From Hydractinia symbiolongicarpus (Eukaryota; Cnidaria; Hydrozoa; Anthoathecata; Hydractiniidae): a stretch of 64,000 nt of DNA. Location of the stretch: contig NC_079884.1 in the NCBI RefSeq assembly GCF_029227915.1, positions 22,940,001 to 23,004,000 of the forward strand. Reading direction: 5' to 3'. A program made the translations under genes and the position numbers. This document shows positions 20,471 through 32,900 of the stretch, piece by piece; position 1 is the stretch's first letter, and every line of letters starts with the position of its first letter. The notes beneath the pieces are model-generated. The model was not told where the DNA came from, made no database searches, and saw only the letters and a list, made by a program, of their open reading frames with translations.

Positions 20471-20984
20471 TAAATGTAGAGACCCATGATTCCTGAAGGA
20501 AAGCCCATAGTCAAACTGAGAAAGACTTTTTGATTGACGCTTAAAATTTAAAATTTCTGTTCAAACTTCGGTAAAAAAGGAAAGACACAGAATTTATAGG
20601 CTTAAAAAATAGAATTGCCTAAAGAAGGAGATAAATGCTAGTTTTTCAAAAGTGGGTGAAAATAAAAAAATGAAACCTTTATAGACTAATGATCTAATAA
20701 TCTATATTATAATACTTGCCGTCTGCCTGTGATTCAAAAATGGCATATAGCTGCAAATAGCCACATGTGAATTATATACCATGGGTTTTCCCAAAGGTGA
20801 ATATTCTTGAATTATATCACTGGCACTATAGTGTAAATAATTTCTCATAGATAAAAATCGAATTTATCTTATTCCTAATAAATTTGTTTATACTGGAAAA
20901 TGTCTAGGTTTTTGGTCTAAAGGAGAGAGAAAATAGGGTGTTGATGAAATACTTTGTTGTTTTTAGTCTGTAAAAGAATCTAAA

Positions 20985-23900
20985 ATGGCTGATGATAGCA
21001 GTGATCATCCTCCTGCTGAAGATGTTGATGGAGAAAAAAAGCATCTTGTGAGCACCTTTGGTATGTATTAATATATTTCTCCAAAAGCGTTGACTTTTTT
21101 AGCGCAGCCTATAAAGGTACTGTCGCCCTACGAAATATATTTGTTCACACATATATACAATGGAAACAAAGCTTCACATAATTATGCCCAGTAAAAATCT
21201 GTCATGCTTTAGGCCTATGTGAAAAATAAGCCTAAAAATTTAGACCCCCTTAAAATATGTCAGACTTGAAAATTTTTTTGATGCTTTTGTACACAAGAAC
21301 AAATTGAGTTTTAAAATATAAGCTGTTACCCTAGTAAAGGTGGAAAAACAATTTTTGAACTAAATAATTACAGACTTGCTGTAGAGAAATTTGAGTTTGG
21401 ATCTAACAGTCTGGGTCAGGTTGAAAGACAGTCATACACCTAACCCAAACTCTCTAACATGGAAACAGACATTAAGCCAAGAAATATTATGATGTAATCC
21501 TTGTTTTTAACCATGCATTTGTGTTGTGACATTTTTTCCCCACCAACAGAAATAATTTCAACAATTTAATGAGTGGAATATTAGCTGTAATAGAAGCTTT
21601 TAAAAGAATCTTTAAGGTGTTATGAGGCAAAAGCAGAGATATGCCATGTTAGGATAATTTTGGTGTTACAATTTGTTTGTTTTCCTAATGAAATATTAAA
21701 ATGTCTGAATTTTTTATTGTTTTTCTCCTACCCTTGCGATTGTTACTATGATACATTAATTAGTACAACAATTTGTAACTGTAATTGATTATTTACAAAT
21801 GACCACAAACTCATTATCCAACATGTGATTAGTTTGTGTGATTAGTTGACGTATCTTCAAAAAAATTGATGAATAATATGGATGATAAAGGTAAGGAGGT
21901 GAGAGCTTCATCTTCACAGAATAAAATGTGGATTTTAAAGAAGTGATTCTCAACATTTCAACTCATAACTAATGAGAAACTCATTTTGTTATATTTATGT
22001 GGTTAAGCTTGGTGTTGTGTCAAGATTAACGATTCACTTAGTGATGAATTTAGTGTAAATGTTGGTGTACAGTAGTGTGAAAAGGTTTGTTTACATTGTG
22101 TTCGTGTAACAAGCGTGGTGCACACGAACCACGATAAAATCGTGGTCTTTATGTATAACAAACATTCAAACATTCTATTGTGGCCACCACACTAATATTA
22201 TTATCTTCACGAAGGATCGTGTGTCCCACGATTATTTTCGCGAGCTCCACGATTTTTATAACCAGTATAATTTTTTTCTTCTCAAAAAAATCTTTTATTA
22301 AAGTTAATTTGTTTGTTTCAGGTTTTATCAAGTTAAAAAAGCATATTCGTAGTTTTTGCTTTTTCGTCATGGACGCGATCGTATTTTTACGAAATGTCAT
22401 TTATCTAGAAAAGTTAAATTTGTCTGCGCCAATGGAAATGTTTTTTAAGATCGCATTTTAAAAATTTAAAAGGAAAAGCGGCGATAGAAATGTTTTAAGA
22501 TCGCATTTTAAAAGTTTATAAGTGAAAAGCGGCGATAGAAATGTTTTTTTTTAGATCGCATTTTAAAAGTTTATAAGCGAAAAGCGGCGATAGAAATATT
22601 TTTTTTTAGATCGCATTTTAAAAGTTTATAAGCGAAAAGCGGCGATAGAAATGTTTTTTACATCGCATTTTAATTCACGAACGATAAAAATCTATTATGC
22701 AGCTAGCTTTATGACAATGAATTAAAACGTGTTAATTTATTTTTTTGCCGTCAGTTTTTTTGATTTAATTGATAAACTAACGGTCTTTGTTGTTTTACAA
22801 TAGAAGTTATCTATCGTGGAAGCCACGATGTAATATTTAATTTTTGTTCGTGTAGTCCACGAAACATGATGGTGAGGTCCATGATTGTTAAAAAAATGCG
22901 CATCGTGGACTATCGTGGTTCGTGCGTAACATGAAATAAACATAAACCACGATGTTAACAAACCTTTTCACAGTACTGTACATCAGGGTTCTGTGCTTAG
23001 TCCTTTGTTGTTTGTTCTAGTCTTAGAAGCGCTGTCGATGGAGTTCAGAACAGGGTGTCCATGGGAGTTATTGTATGCAGATGATTTAATTCTCATAGCA
23101 GAGTCGATGGAAGAATTAGTTAAAATTTTGAGAAGTGGAAGAAAGGACTAGAAGAGAAAGGGCTAAGGGTGAATACAGCAAACTCTAAAGTCATGATTAG
23201 TAGCGTTGCAGCCAAGTCTTGTTGGAAAGTGGCCTTGTGGAGTTTGCAGGAAAGGGGTTGGTAGTAACTCAATTTTTTGTCAGACTTGCAAGCATTGGGT
23301 ACATAAGAAGTGCAGTAGTATTGGTGGAAGGTTAAGAGCTGACATTCAGTTTGTATGCAAGTGTTGCAAGTGTGAGATTATAGTGAATGAAGTATTTCCA
23401 GCTTCAATGATGTACAACAGTGGCTCGTTAGAGATAGTTGAGAACTTCTGTTACTTAGGTGATATGTTGGGCAGTGAAGGGGGTGTTGGAAGAAGTGTTA
23501 CTTGCAGGATAGGTTCTGCTTGGAAAAAGTTCAGAGAGTTACTTCATTCGTAGACTAGCAGAGTCCTGTCAATTGAGGTAAAAGGTAGGTTGCATGAGGC
23601 CTGTGTAAGAAGTGTTATGTTGTCCGGTAGTGAGACATGGGCAGTGAAGCAGGAAGATCTTGACCGTTTAGAAAGGAATGATATGAGAATGGTTAGGTGG
23701 ATGTGTAATACCAGTCTGAGAGACAGAAAGAGTTCAGATGAGAAGCAGGCTAAGTATCCGTAGAATTAAAGATGTTATCCAGATAAGAAGATTGAATTGG
23801 CTGGGGCACTTGGAAAGAATGGAGGGGGGTAATTGGGTAAGAAAGTGTAGAGACTTAATAGTTCCTGGGGCAAAGGCCAGAGGCAGACCGAGAAAGACTT

Positions 23901-26900
23901 GGCAGGAGGTTATAAGGACAGATTTGATACAGAGGAAGTTGGGTTTAGATCTAACACATTCTAGATCAGACGGACGTTAAGCCGAGAATGATGAATGAAT
24001 GAAGCTTACTACAACTTGAATCTTAATGTTTTTTTGCCATTAAAAATATTTAAAACATACCATAAGGGCAAGGTGTATTATGTGTTCTTTGAAACATACC
24101 TACTTAATTCCATTTTTCTTTATTAGGTAAGAAGAAAAAGTATGATCCAACTTTCAAAGGACCCATTGCGAAACGGTAAAGATTCATTCTTTGTTGTTGT
24201 TTCTGGATTTTCTTAACAAGTGTTTTTGACTGTCTCAAATTTTATTTTCAGTGGATGCACTGATGTTGTATGTTGTGTACTTATCAGTGCCTACATGATT
24301 GGAATGATCATTGTTGGTATTATAGGTAAAAATAGGCATTTTATACCTTGCTTTTTTATATATCATATACATGTATTTTTTAACGTCATGATTTATAATC
24401 TTTGATAGCTATTATGGATGGTGACCCAAAGAGATTGCTATATGCTACAGATTCTAATGGTAATTTTGTATTGTTTTTATTTACTTCTCAATCAGGGTTT
24501 CTGAAATAAAAAAAAACTTCTACTAGTGGTCAGTTATCATTTAAAGCACCTGTCAGTGTAATGTGATTTCAAATTCAGAGATGAAGAAAATGTAAAAGCA
24601 AAACTTTAGTCAAGGAAATGGCAAATTTTATCGACCTATCAAGCTACCTTAGTGGTGGAAACCCCTAGGACTTATAGGGCAAAAGTATGAACTATGAAGA
24701 TGTAACATTAGTGCTTTTTGTCCAATGATGATCTGCAAAACTAAAATCTTATTTATAACTAGTAAAATTATATTTTAAAGGCTACTGTGAATATTTTAAT
24801 TTTAATGTGCAACTTTTGTTAAAGGAATGTGTTTACTTTTTTTGTTTTTTGAACACATTTTTAGTCTGCAAATGTTTATGTGAATGTGCCTTCAGTTTAT
24901 GGGAAATGGCATGTAGCCTGACAAGAATGTTTGTTTACATTTAGGGAAAGTTTGTGGCGTTGATTAGTAAGTATAAATACTGTTGTTATTTTTGGCTGGA
25001 TGTTTCGAGTTATTTATAATTGCTTATTCCAAATTCCATTTTAGTCCTGACAGAGAATTTCTTCAATTTTTTGATCTCACAAAATGTGTGACAAAAGGAG
25101 CATCGGATCCGTTAACATTCGCAAAAAATGGATTATCTTGTCCTACTCCACAGGTTTGACAAAAAATTCCAAACTAACTTTGAGCTTACCTCTCATGAAA
25201 TAAAAAGCTTATTTACACTAACTCAAGTTAATGTGCTCATTAGAAAGAAAATATTTATTTTTGCCTAAAACTTGCAATTTTAACAAAGAAATTCCCCCAA
25301 AAGGTGTGAAAATGACCAGCGCAACCTGTTTAGGATACTGGTGTGCAAAATATGAGTTTATGCTGATTGACATAGTGAAGTATTTCATTGAAGTTTGAAT
25401 CGGTGCCATCATGCAGCCACATGATTTTTGTCATTTTTTTCAATAAAAAAACTCCAAATTGATGCTTACGTCATGATTTTATAATTCTGACTCATAGTAG
25501 ATTACTTGGTAAGGCATATATAGGAAATTATACCACAACTGAGGAAAAGCAATCTTATGATTTTGGTATGAGCTAACTAGTAGATTTTGGGACATCATGA
25601 ACAACTATTGTGGTAAAAAAGTATTCAATAAGCATAAAGTTTGCCATAAAAAACAACACAGCACAAGTTTTTGTTCAGATGTACACAGTTGAGTCATGTA
25701 TTTCTAGGAATCTTTTCTTCAAATACTTTACTGCATCACTCTGCAAAGTTTGCTCAATTAAATGTGGTGAGTGAACAAACAAAAAACAGGAAAACTTTTT
25801 ATTAAGTAGTAAAGGTACAAATTTTAAGAAAAGAAAGTTATTATTAAATCCAAAAATAAATATTGAGTCGATTTAGATAGCTTTTCTTGTCACAGGAGGT
25901 AAGCTTTAAGCTTTGTTTTTAAATCGCTATATATTCTTTATTCATTAATTGAAAATTCTTGTTATAATTTTATAGGTTTGTGTATCAAAATGTCCAGATT
26001 TTAGCGCTTATTGGGCTCAAGTGTCATGGCAGAACATGACATGTATCAGTAACGTCAAACTATCCAGTTCCACCACAAAGGTATGGTTCAAACTCATCAT
26101 AGAAAAAGTTGTGGTCTAATTTAAGTTGTTGTGCTTGTTATTCTTAAATCTTATTTTAATTCAGGATGAACTGAAGAAACTGGTTAAGGAAGGAAAATGT
26201 GCAACTTATTATCTTAAAACTGAACCTGGTATGATCTTACTTATTTCACTAAGTCTCTATTTTCATGTCAATGTCCCTTTATACTGTACTAACATTTCAT
26301 TGATATACAAGAAGTGAATTAACTATTATTAATTAGACAGTGAAGTTGCCCATCACAGCCAATTTTTTTTGGCATGTGCGACCTGAGTTAGTTGAAATGT
26401 GATTACGTTTCCTATTTTCCTAAATGTTCTATTCTTAGTGCCACCTAATAGTCAATGCACTTGCTGTATTTAAAATATAAAATAAAGCTATGCTGTATTT
26501 TATATTTTAAATAATAAAGAAATTTTATCCACTTTGCAAAAGTCACAGACAGACAGAACTGGCATATTATTATAGAGATAAAATAAAGCTATGCTTTATT
26601 GTAAAAACCTTGCAATCACAATGCAATATATTTTCAGAGGCTGAAAATTTATTTAAATTTTTAGATTCTTTTTGAGGTTAGCCAAGTTCTCAAAACAAAA
26701 CAGAACCTTGAAAAAGGCAAACATTCATACACCCAAGTGAGGAATATATTCCAAGGCCGGTTACAGTAAAATGTGCCCTCACTTTTCTAAAAAAGACTTT
26801 CATTTGTTATCTCACGTTTTAACACTTTTAAGAATAACCTTGTTGTTCTTATTATTTTTTGTCACTCATAAATCCATTTACTTCAGCACAATAACGTGAA

Positions 26901-29900
26901 AGTAAATGAGCTAGGAATATAAGTAAAAAAATTAGACTTCTATTTTGTTGTGATATGTTAATTCCTGTATTTAAAATTATTTTTTTTGCTGCTGTGTATA
27001 AAAAATTCACAGCAAAAAAGGAATAATAGTACCAATAAAATTGAATAACCTCAATGTTTTCTCAAATTTGAAAAACGTAGTGAATCTCACTTGGAATTTT
27101 GAGTAGGATGCTAAAAGAATGGATCATAGTGTACATTCAAAAAATTGGGTCCTGAGATAGACTAATGTCAAACTTTCCAAAATCTTTTAAAAAAAAGAAT
27201 CTGGTCAGAAAAAGAACATGTTTTCTGTTTCTTGTCTTGTTTGGACTTTTTTTATTGAAATAAATATTGCTCAGGTAAAAATATCAAAGAAAATTATCAT
27301 TGAGGTCTTGATTTGGTGTATTGATGCCTTAAGCTTTGATATTGCGAATAAAAGGCAAATTGCGATTTGCAATTTGTTATCCTGTAATTCAATGGTGTAT
27401 GTACACGAACACCCAGTTTTTCATGTTTGGATTTTTTTTAGTTTTCTACAGATGTCTTCCAAGCATTGCTGTTAATACTATAAGCAGTCTTGGACTTCTA
27501 AATATAGATGGGCAGAAAGTAAATGGATCTGATATACAACTTGGTGAGACGTAAGTATATCCCTTGTTTGCTTATGAGTTATTAAACAAGGAGTGACTCA
27601 CTAGTTGAAAAGTTTATGTTAAATGTATGTGGCATTAGGGTGGTATGAGGGTAATCTTTGGATTCCTAAGCATTTTATATTGTAAGCAATTAAATTCATC
27701 AAAGCCATCCTAAAGCAGTTATAAAAATAAAGATGGATACTTATTTTTTTGATTCCTGATTACCCTGAAGATAAACAGGGACCAAATACAACCCTATTAG
27801 TTAATTGCATATGCCATGTATTTCAATCTAAAATATATAAAGAGAAGTAGTGCCAAAAACAACAAAACAACATCCAACTGACTATACAACAGTTTTTCCA
27901 TTAATAATTTTTTTTTATAATAAAGCAATAATGGAGAATGTAAACAAATATGAAATTTTATCGTCACATGAATGGTATAATTATACAGATCTAAACTAAT
28001 AAGTTTTGTGTGCAATTACTTGTATCCATTCTGCTGTGTATAGCACCCTGGCACATGAATAACTTAAGCAGTTAAAACTTATTCTGTATTTACAATCTTT
28101 ATAATCATATGGATAGTTCTAGAGGATGAGTGTCCACCCTGAAATACGTAAAAAACTTGAACAGCATACTTTAAAAACGCAGAGAGCAAAAAACAACAAA
28201 CAAATATTGTGTAATTGTCACCAGCAACATTATGCCATCTATTTTTTCTTCTTCTAAAAAATACTCTACCTCCTTAATATTCTTTATACAGTGCTGTTCA
28301 AATCTTGTTAAACCTTCAGAATCTTTCAATGCAGGTAAGTAAACTCTGTTAACATCTTCTTGATGTAATTGCATCCTACTATTCACAGATATGTTTAACT
28401 CTTTGTCTTATTTTTTATTACTCAAAACTCAGATTATTCTTACATCTTAGTTTTAATTAACATAATTTATACCTAAATTAAGTAAACTTACCTAAATTTG
28501 GGCCAATACTATTATATCATTTTTCTTAGATTGCAGATGAGTTAAAAGTTGTTTGGTGGTGGATATTGGCGTAATATTCTTAATAAATTAGTGAAGCATG
28601 TTTTAATAGTTGAGCGAAGCAAAATTAAAAAAAACAATTTTTTGACTTTTAGTGGATTTATAATCTCAATGGTGGTTTCAATGTTGTACATTGTGCTGGC
28701 CAGGTTTGTCATTTGTTTTTTTGTATCGCAAGACAACTATGCATATTAATTCGTAATTGTGGTATTTACTAAATTTAGGTGGATAACTTTTCCACTTGTC
28801 ATCTTTACTGGTATTGGTGTCCTTGGTATAATTGGTTATGGTAGGTCAAGGATTTTTTTAATCACTATTCCACTCTTGTAAGGCAATGTCCGTTAAGTAC
28901 CTGTCTTAAAAAATTTTTGACTGTCAGAAATTTAAAAGATATTTTGGAATTAATAAGCCTGTTTATTTTGTTTGACATTGAGTTTTAATTTGTATTGGCA
29001 ACAAAGAGCATGCTTATGTATACCAGGGTAGTAGTGGTAGGGTAACAACAACAGACACCAATATGAAAGGAGATTCTGTAATAAAATATGTGTTATAGTA
29101 ATAACTTATACCTGGACTAAAATCTAAACTTCTGATTTTTGCCCTCAAAACATGGTGTTAAGTAGACCTTAGTTATGTCTTCATGCTAAATGGCATACTT
29201 CTTTTTAGGAATTTATTTCGTTTTTAAAAAATACAAATTTTTGGTTGACACGAAAACAAGTACAGAAATTGTGTGGAGAATTTCAATTGGATTTGATGAT
29301 TTCTCACGAAACAAAACCACATGGTTGGTGTTAGGTGAAAATTTTTTTGTTTTAAATTAATGCTGTTGTTTTTATAATCTCTTGTAGTGTAGCTTTTGTT
29401 GTGATTCTTATTTGGACAATTTTTTTTGTTTTAGGAATTGTTTTGGCTATTGTGTTTTTGGTACTTCTCTTGATTATGATATTTTTGTTTCATCGAGTTA
29501 GAATTGCTTCAGCATTAATTGCCGAGGCCAGCAGGTAAGTAAAAGTTTAAATTTAAAAAACAAATTGCAACATCGTATTAGTTAAACAGCAAATTTTGTG
29601 TTGTCAGTGTGTAGTCCACAATATTTCACATCATCTATCTGTACAATATTTATTTCTAGAGCAGTGACTTCGATGCTGTCAACTTTATTTTTCCCCTTGT
29701 TGCCATGGTTATTCCAGCTTGCTTGGTTTGCATGGTTTATAATAATTTTACTGTATCCTTTTAAGCATATAAAGTTCATTATTTAGTTATCTGTTTCTGG
29801 CAACCTCGAATCACCCTAAAACTAAAAAAACAACCAACTTTAACGATGTAAACTGGTTTTCTGTGTGATAGTCAACTTGAAACATGGTTATCTAGTTGAG

Positions 29901-32900
29901 TACCTTGAGTACTTGCAGAGTTTTCATAGCTTAAATAGGAGTTTAAATGCATTGACACTTCAGGCCTATCAATAAGAAAATAACTCCAGAGCAATAAATC
30001 GCTCCCCCAAGGTTACAATAAATCAATAAATAAATAGAATAAGTTTATAAACGCACATCTTATCACAGTCTATTTTATCTATTTTATTTTATCTTTTTTT
30101 TATATATATATATTTTGGTTCTTTTTTACTGTAAATAATAAGAAAGAGAACATTGGTTTCCATGTGAGATGAATTGATATTGCTCAGCCAAAAAAACATT
30201 TTTTAGAATTGGGGGAGCAATTAATGGCTCAGCTAGTTTCTCATTTCTCAGAATTGGGTGAGCCTTTGCGTGAGCGAAAGCAATTACTCTCTCCTTATTG
30301 ATAGGCCTGCATTTCTTTGCAGGACCCTCATAGATAGCTGTACTAATAATTCCCTGTTATTTCTTCAGAAACTAAAGTGATTATTTATAAAGTAAAGTTG
30401 TACAATAAAGTTATGCAAATGTCATCATTGTTGAAAGATAGAAGTGATTTTGCTTTTTTTTTTTACTTTTCTTTAACCAGTCTGATTTATAGATATTTAA
30501 TGTCAAATGGTACGAAACAGTACCAAGTGTCTCACAATGACACCACCTACAATATTACAGTGGGTGATGAGTGTGATGAAAATTTATTTAGTTCAAAATA
30601 TCCAAACTCAACTGCATCTTGTTTGTTTGCAAAGTACAAAGAGAACAAAAATCTGTTAAGAATGCAAGTGTTTCATTTGTTTGGGTGGCTGTGGGGATCA
30701 CAGTTTATCATAGCATTTGCTGAATGCAGCTTGGCTGGAGCTTTTGCATCTTATTATTGGGCAAGAGATAAACCCAAGGTAAATGTTATTTGTGGAAGGG
30801 TTTTTTTCCTGGGCAAGGATTGAGTTTTTATGCTGATTTTTTGTTTAGGACATCCCAACCCTTCCTGTATTTTCATCGATGTGGCGAACTTTAAGGTACT
30901 ATTTCTTCCTAACAAAATCTTTTAGCAATCCTGTTGTTTCTGGAGGCAATTCTCTGTGTGTATTCTCCAGAGAATAAAAATGCTACGTTACTATATTGTG
31001 TATTTCGTCATCTATATGAAATCATCTTTGATTGATTTGTTTCAGTTATGCATGCTGATTAGGGACTTTGTGGTGAAGCATGATCTGGCTTTTTACTGGC
31101 AATTCTGCTCTAAGAACTTTAACCCAATTCATGCTGGGCTATTTGGGTGCTCTTCTTCTGGGGCAGGGAGAGGAGGAATCACCCCCAATCAGCTGTAACT
31201 TCTAAAGTTGTTTTTAAATAGACATGAAACTTACTATAAGTGTTGCATAGACCTTAAGTATCAACTTGGTCAAAAAATTGCTGATGTCATCATTTTTGTA
31301 ATAATGTGATCAATATTTCTGGTAAAAAAATTAGCTTAAATTTGAGTGTAAAATATTTGTATAATTACTTTGTATTTATTTTTGACTAATATTTTCCTTT
31401 CTTGCAGCAATCACACTGGCTCACTTGCTTTTGGTGCTGCCATCATAGCTATAGTGAAGTTGATACGAGTTACATTAGAGTATATACACAAAAAGCTAAA
31501 AGGTAGGAAAATGTTGTTGGTTTCAACTGCAATTTATGTATTTTTACATGATTAATTTCACATACCCATCGAGTACAACCTTTGTGTTTTCATCATTTTT
31601 TAATTCTTTTAGAAAACACTGATAATCCTGTTGCTAACTTCTTTATGAAGTAAGACCTCAGATTTAATTATTTATTTATCTGTTGGTTGATAATTGTTAA
31701 TGAGTAAATAATTTTTTTAGATGCTTGAAATGTTGTTTCTGGTGTCTTGAAAAATGTTTGCGCTTCTTGAACAAAAACGCTTACATTATGGTATGTCCCT
31801 TGTTCTTTTTTCTTTGTTGCATTTTTTTCTTTCAACTTGATAATAAACTGAATTATTTATTAGATTGCAATCTATGGAAAAAGTTATTGTTCGTCTGCAA
31901 AAGAAGCCTTCAGCTTATTACTTAGAAATCCTGCAAGGTACGATTCCTAAAAGAATACATTTTGAATCTGATATTTATGAAAACTATGTACCATTTAATG
32001 TCTTCTTTCTTATAGAACAATTGCAATCAATGGCGTGACAGGATTTATCCTCTTCCTCGGAAGGTTATTGGTTACTGGAGGCATTGGTAAGAAAAATATT
32101 TTCACAAACATTTATTAAGTGCTACGTAAATTTCTCATATGTAACTTCTTTTTTATTGAACAATATTTATTTGTTGGCCCATCATAATCAGCTGGTTATT
32201 TGGCACTATAAGTACATTTATTTTATATTTTTTACGCTTTGTCTAAAAATTTTTTAGCCACTTAAAAAAAAAATGTTTAGCCATTGTTTACCTGGGCAAA
32301 ATTGCTTATTCTCAAAGTTTATTTTCTTTTATACCAATTTGTGCAAAAAGTTTCAGGGTAAATTATTTTGATACAAGTTTTAAATTATCTTCAATCAAAA
32401 ACCAAATATAAACAGCACAGCTAATTTTGAATTTCGCTGGCACAAGTGATCACATGGTCGTTTCTATATCAAGTGATTACATGGTCGTTTCTATATCAGA
32501 GTTAGGCATTTTGAACTAGTCAATTTTTACTTATCAATGTTTACAGCAAACTTATGACTCCAGATCTTAACTTATTTGCTTATTTTTTCCGAATTTTGAG
32601 ACCTTTGTGGGTCCTGACGCGAATTATTTTGTTGTGAGGGAGCATTTCACACGCTCGTGGAGAGCCTTTGCTCAAAAGTGGGAAAATCTGCAGAGTAATG
32701 ACCATGTCACATATTGTTGTGTTAGAAAAGTTACGAAAGACTACCTATGTCTTATTTATTTTGTCCATGACAATAAATTCTGTAAATTACTATTCTTTTT
32801 TTTTTCTTTTAGGCTTTTAGTTTTGATTTACCTTTAATTTTTATAGATAAATATGTTTAGGGAATTTTTTATATGATAATTAAGAGCACCATAAGATAAA

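Larger units (their letters stand above)
10117..20984. other. Intergenic region between divergent ATAT1 and SLC44 genes, transposon-rich
   Basis: Both flanking genes point away from this 10.9-kb stretch, so both promoters should lie within it; none is recognisable by motif. It holds two LINE families (10764-11505 and 20170-20340; 12141-13601), a 1.7-kb inverted-repeat element (14751-16463), a minisatellite unit (17865-17965), a diverged copy of the ATAT1 intron palindrome arm (19900-20110) and a GAGT microsatellite. Two short coding-like patches near 16543-16650 (plus) and 16709-16879 (minus) were not linked into a gene. About 17000-19800 otherwise shows nothing identifiable. Confidence 0.6.
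22000..24003 (+). mobile_element. Non-LTR retrotransposon fragment with RT and zinc finger, split by a DNA transposon
   Basis: 5'-truncated LINE in SLC44 intron 1. It reads [16 protein letters not shown] up to 22067, is interrupted by the element at 22070-22978, and resumes as [11 protein letters not shown] with the YADD catalytic box. A Cys/His cluster follows ([25 protein letters not shown]-like C4HC3 spacing), then the NFCYLGDML thumb motif and a C-terminal [10 protein letters not shown] with GRPRKTW. Several stops separate these blocks, so it is dead. The 3' end is GACGTTAAGCCGAGAATGATG with an ATGA tail. The RT motifs are certain; the clade is not resolved. Confidence 0.9.
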
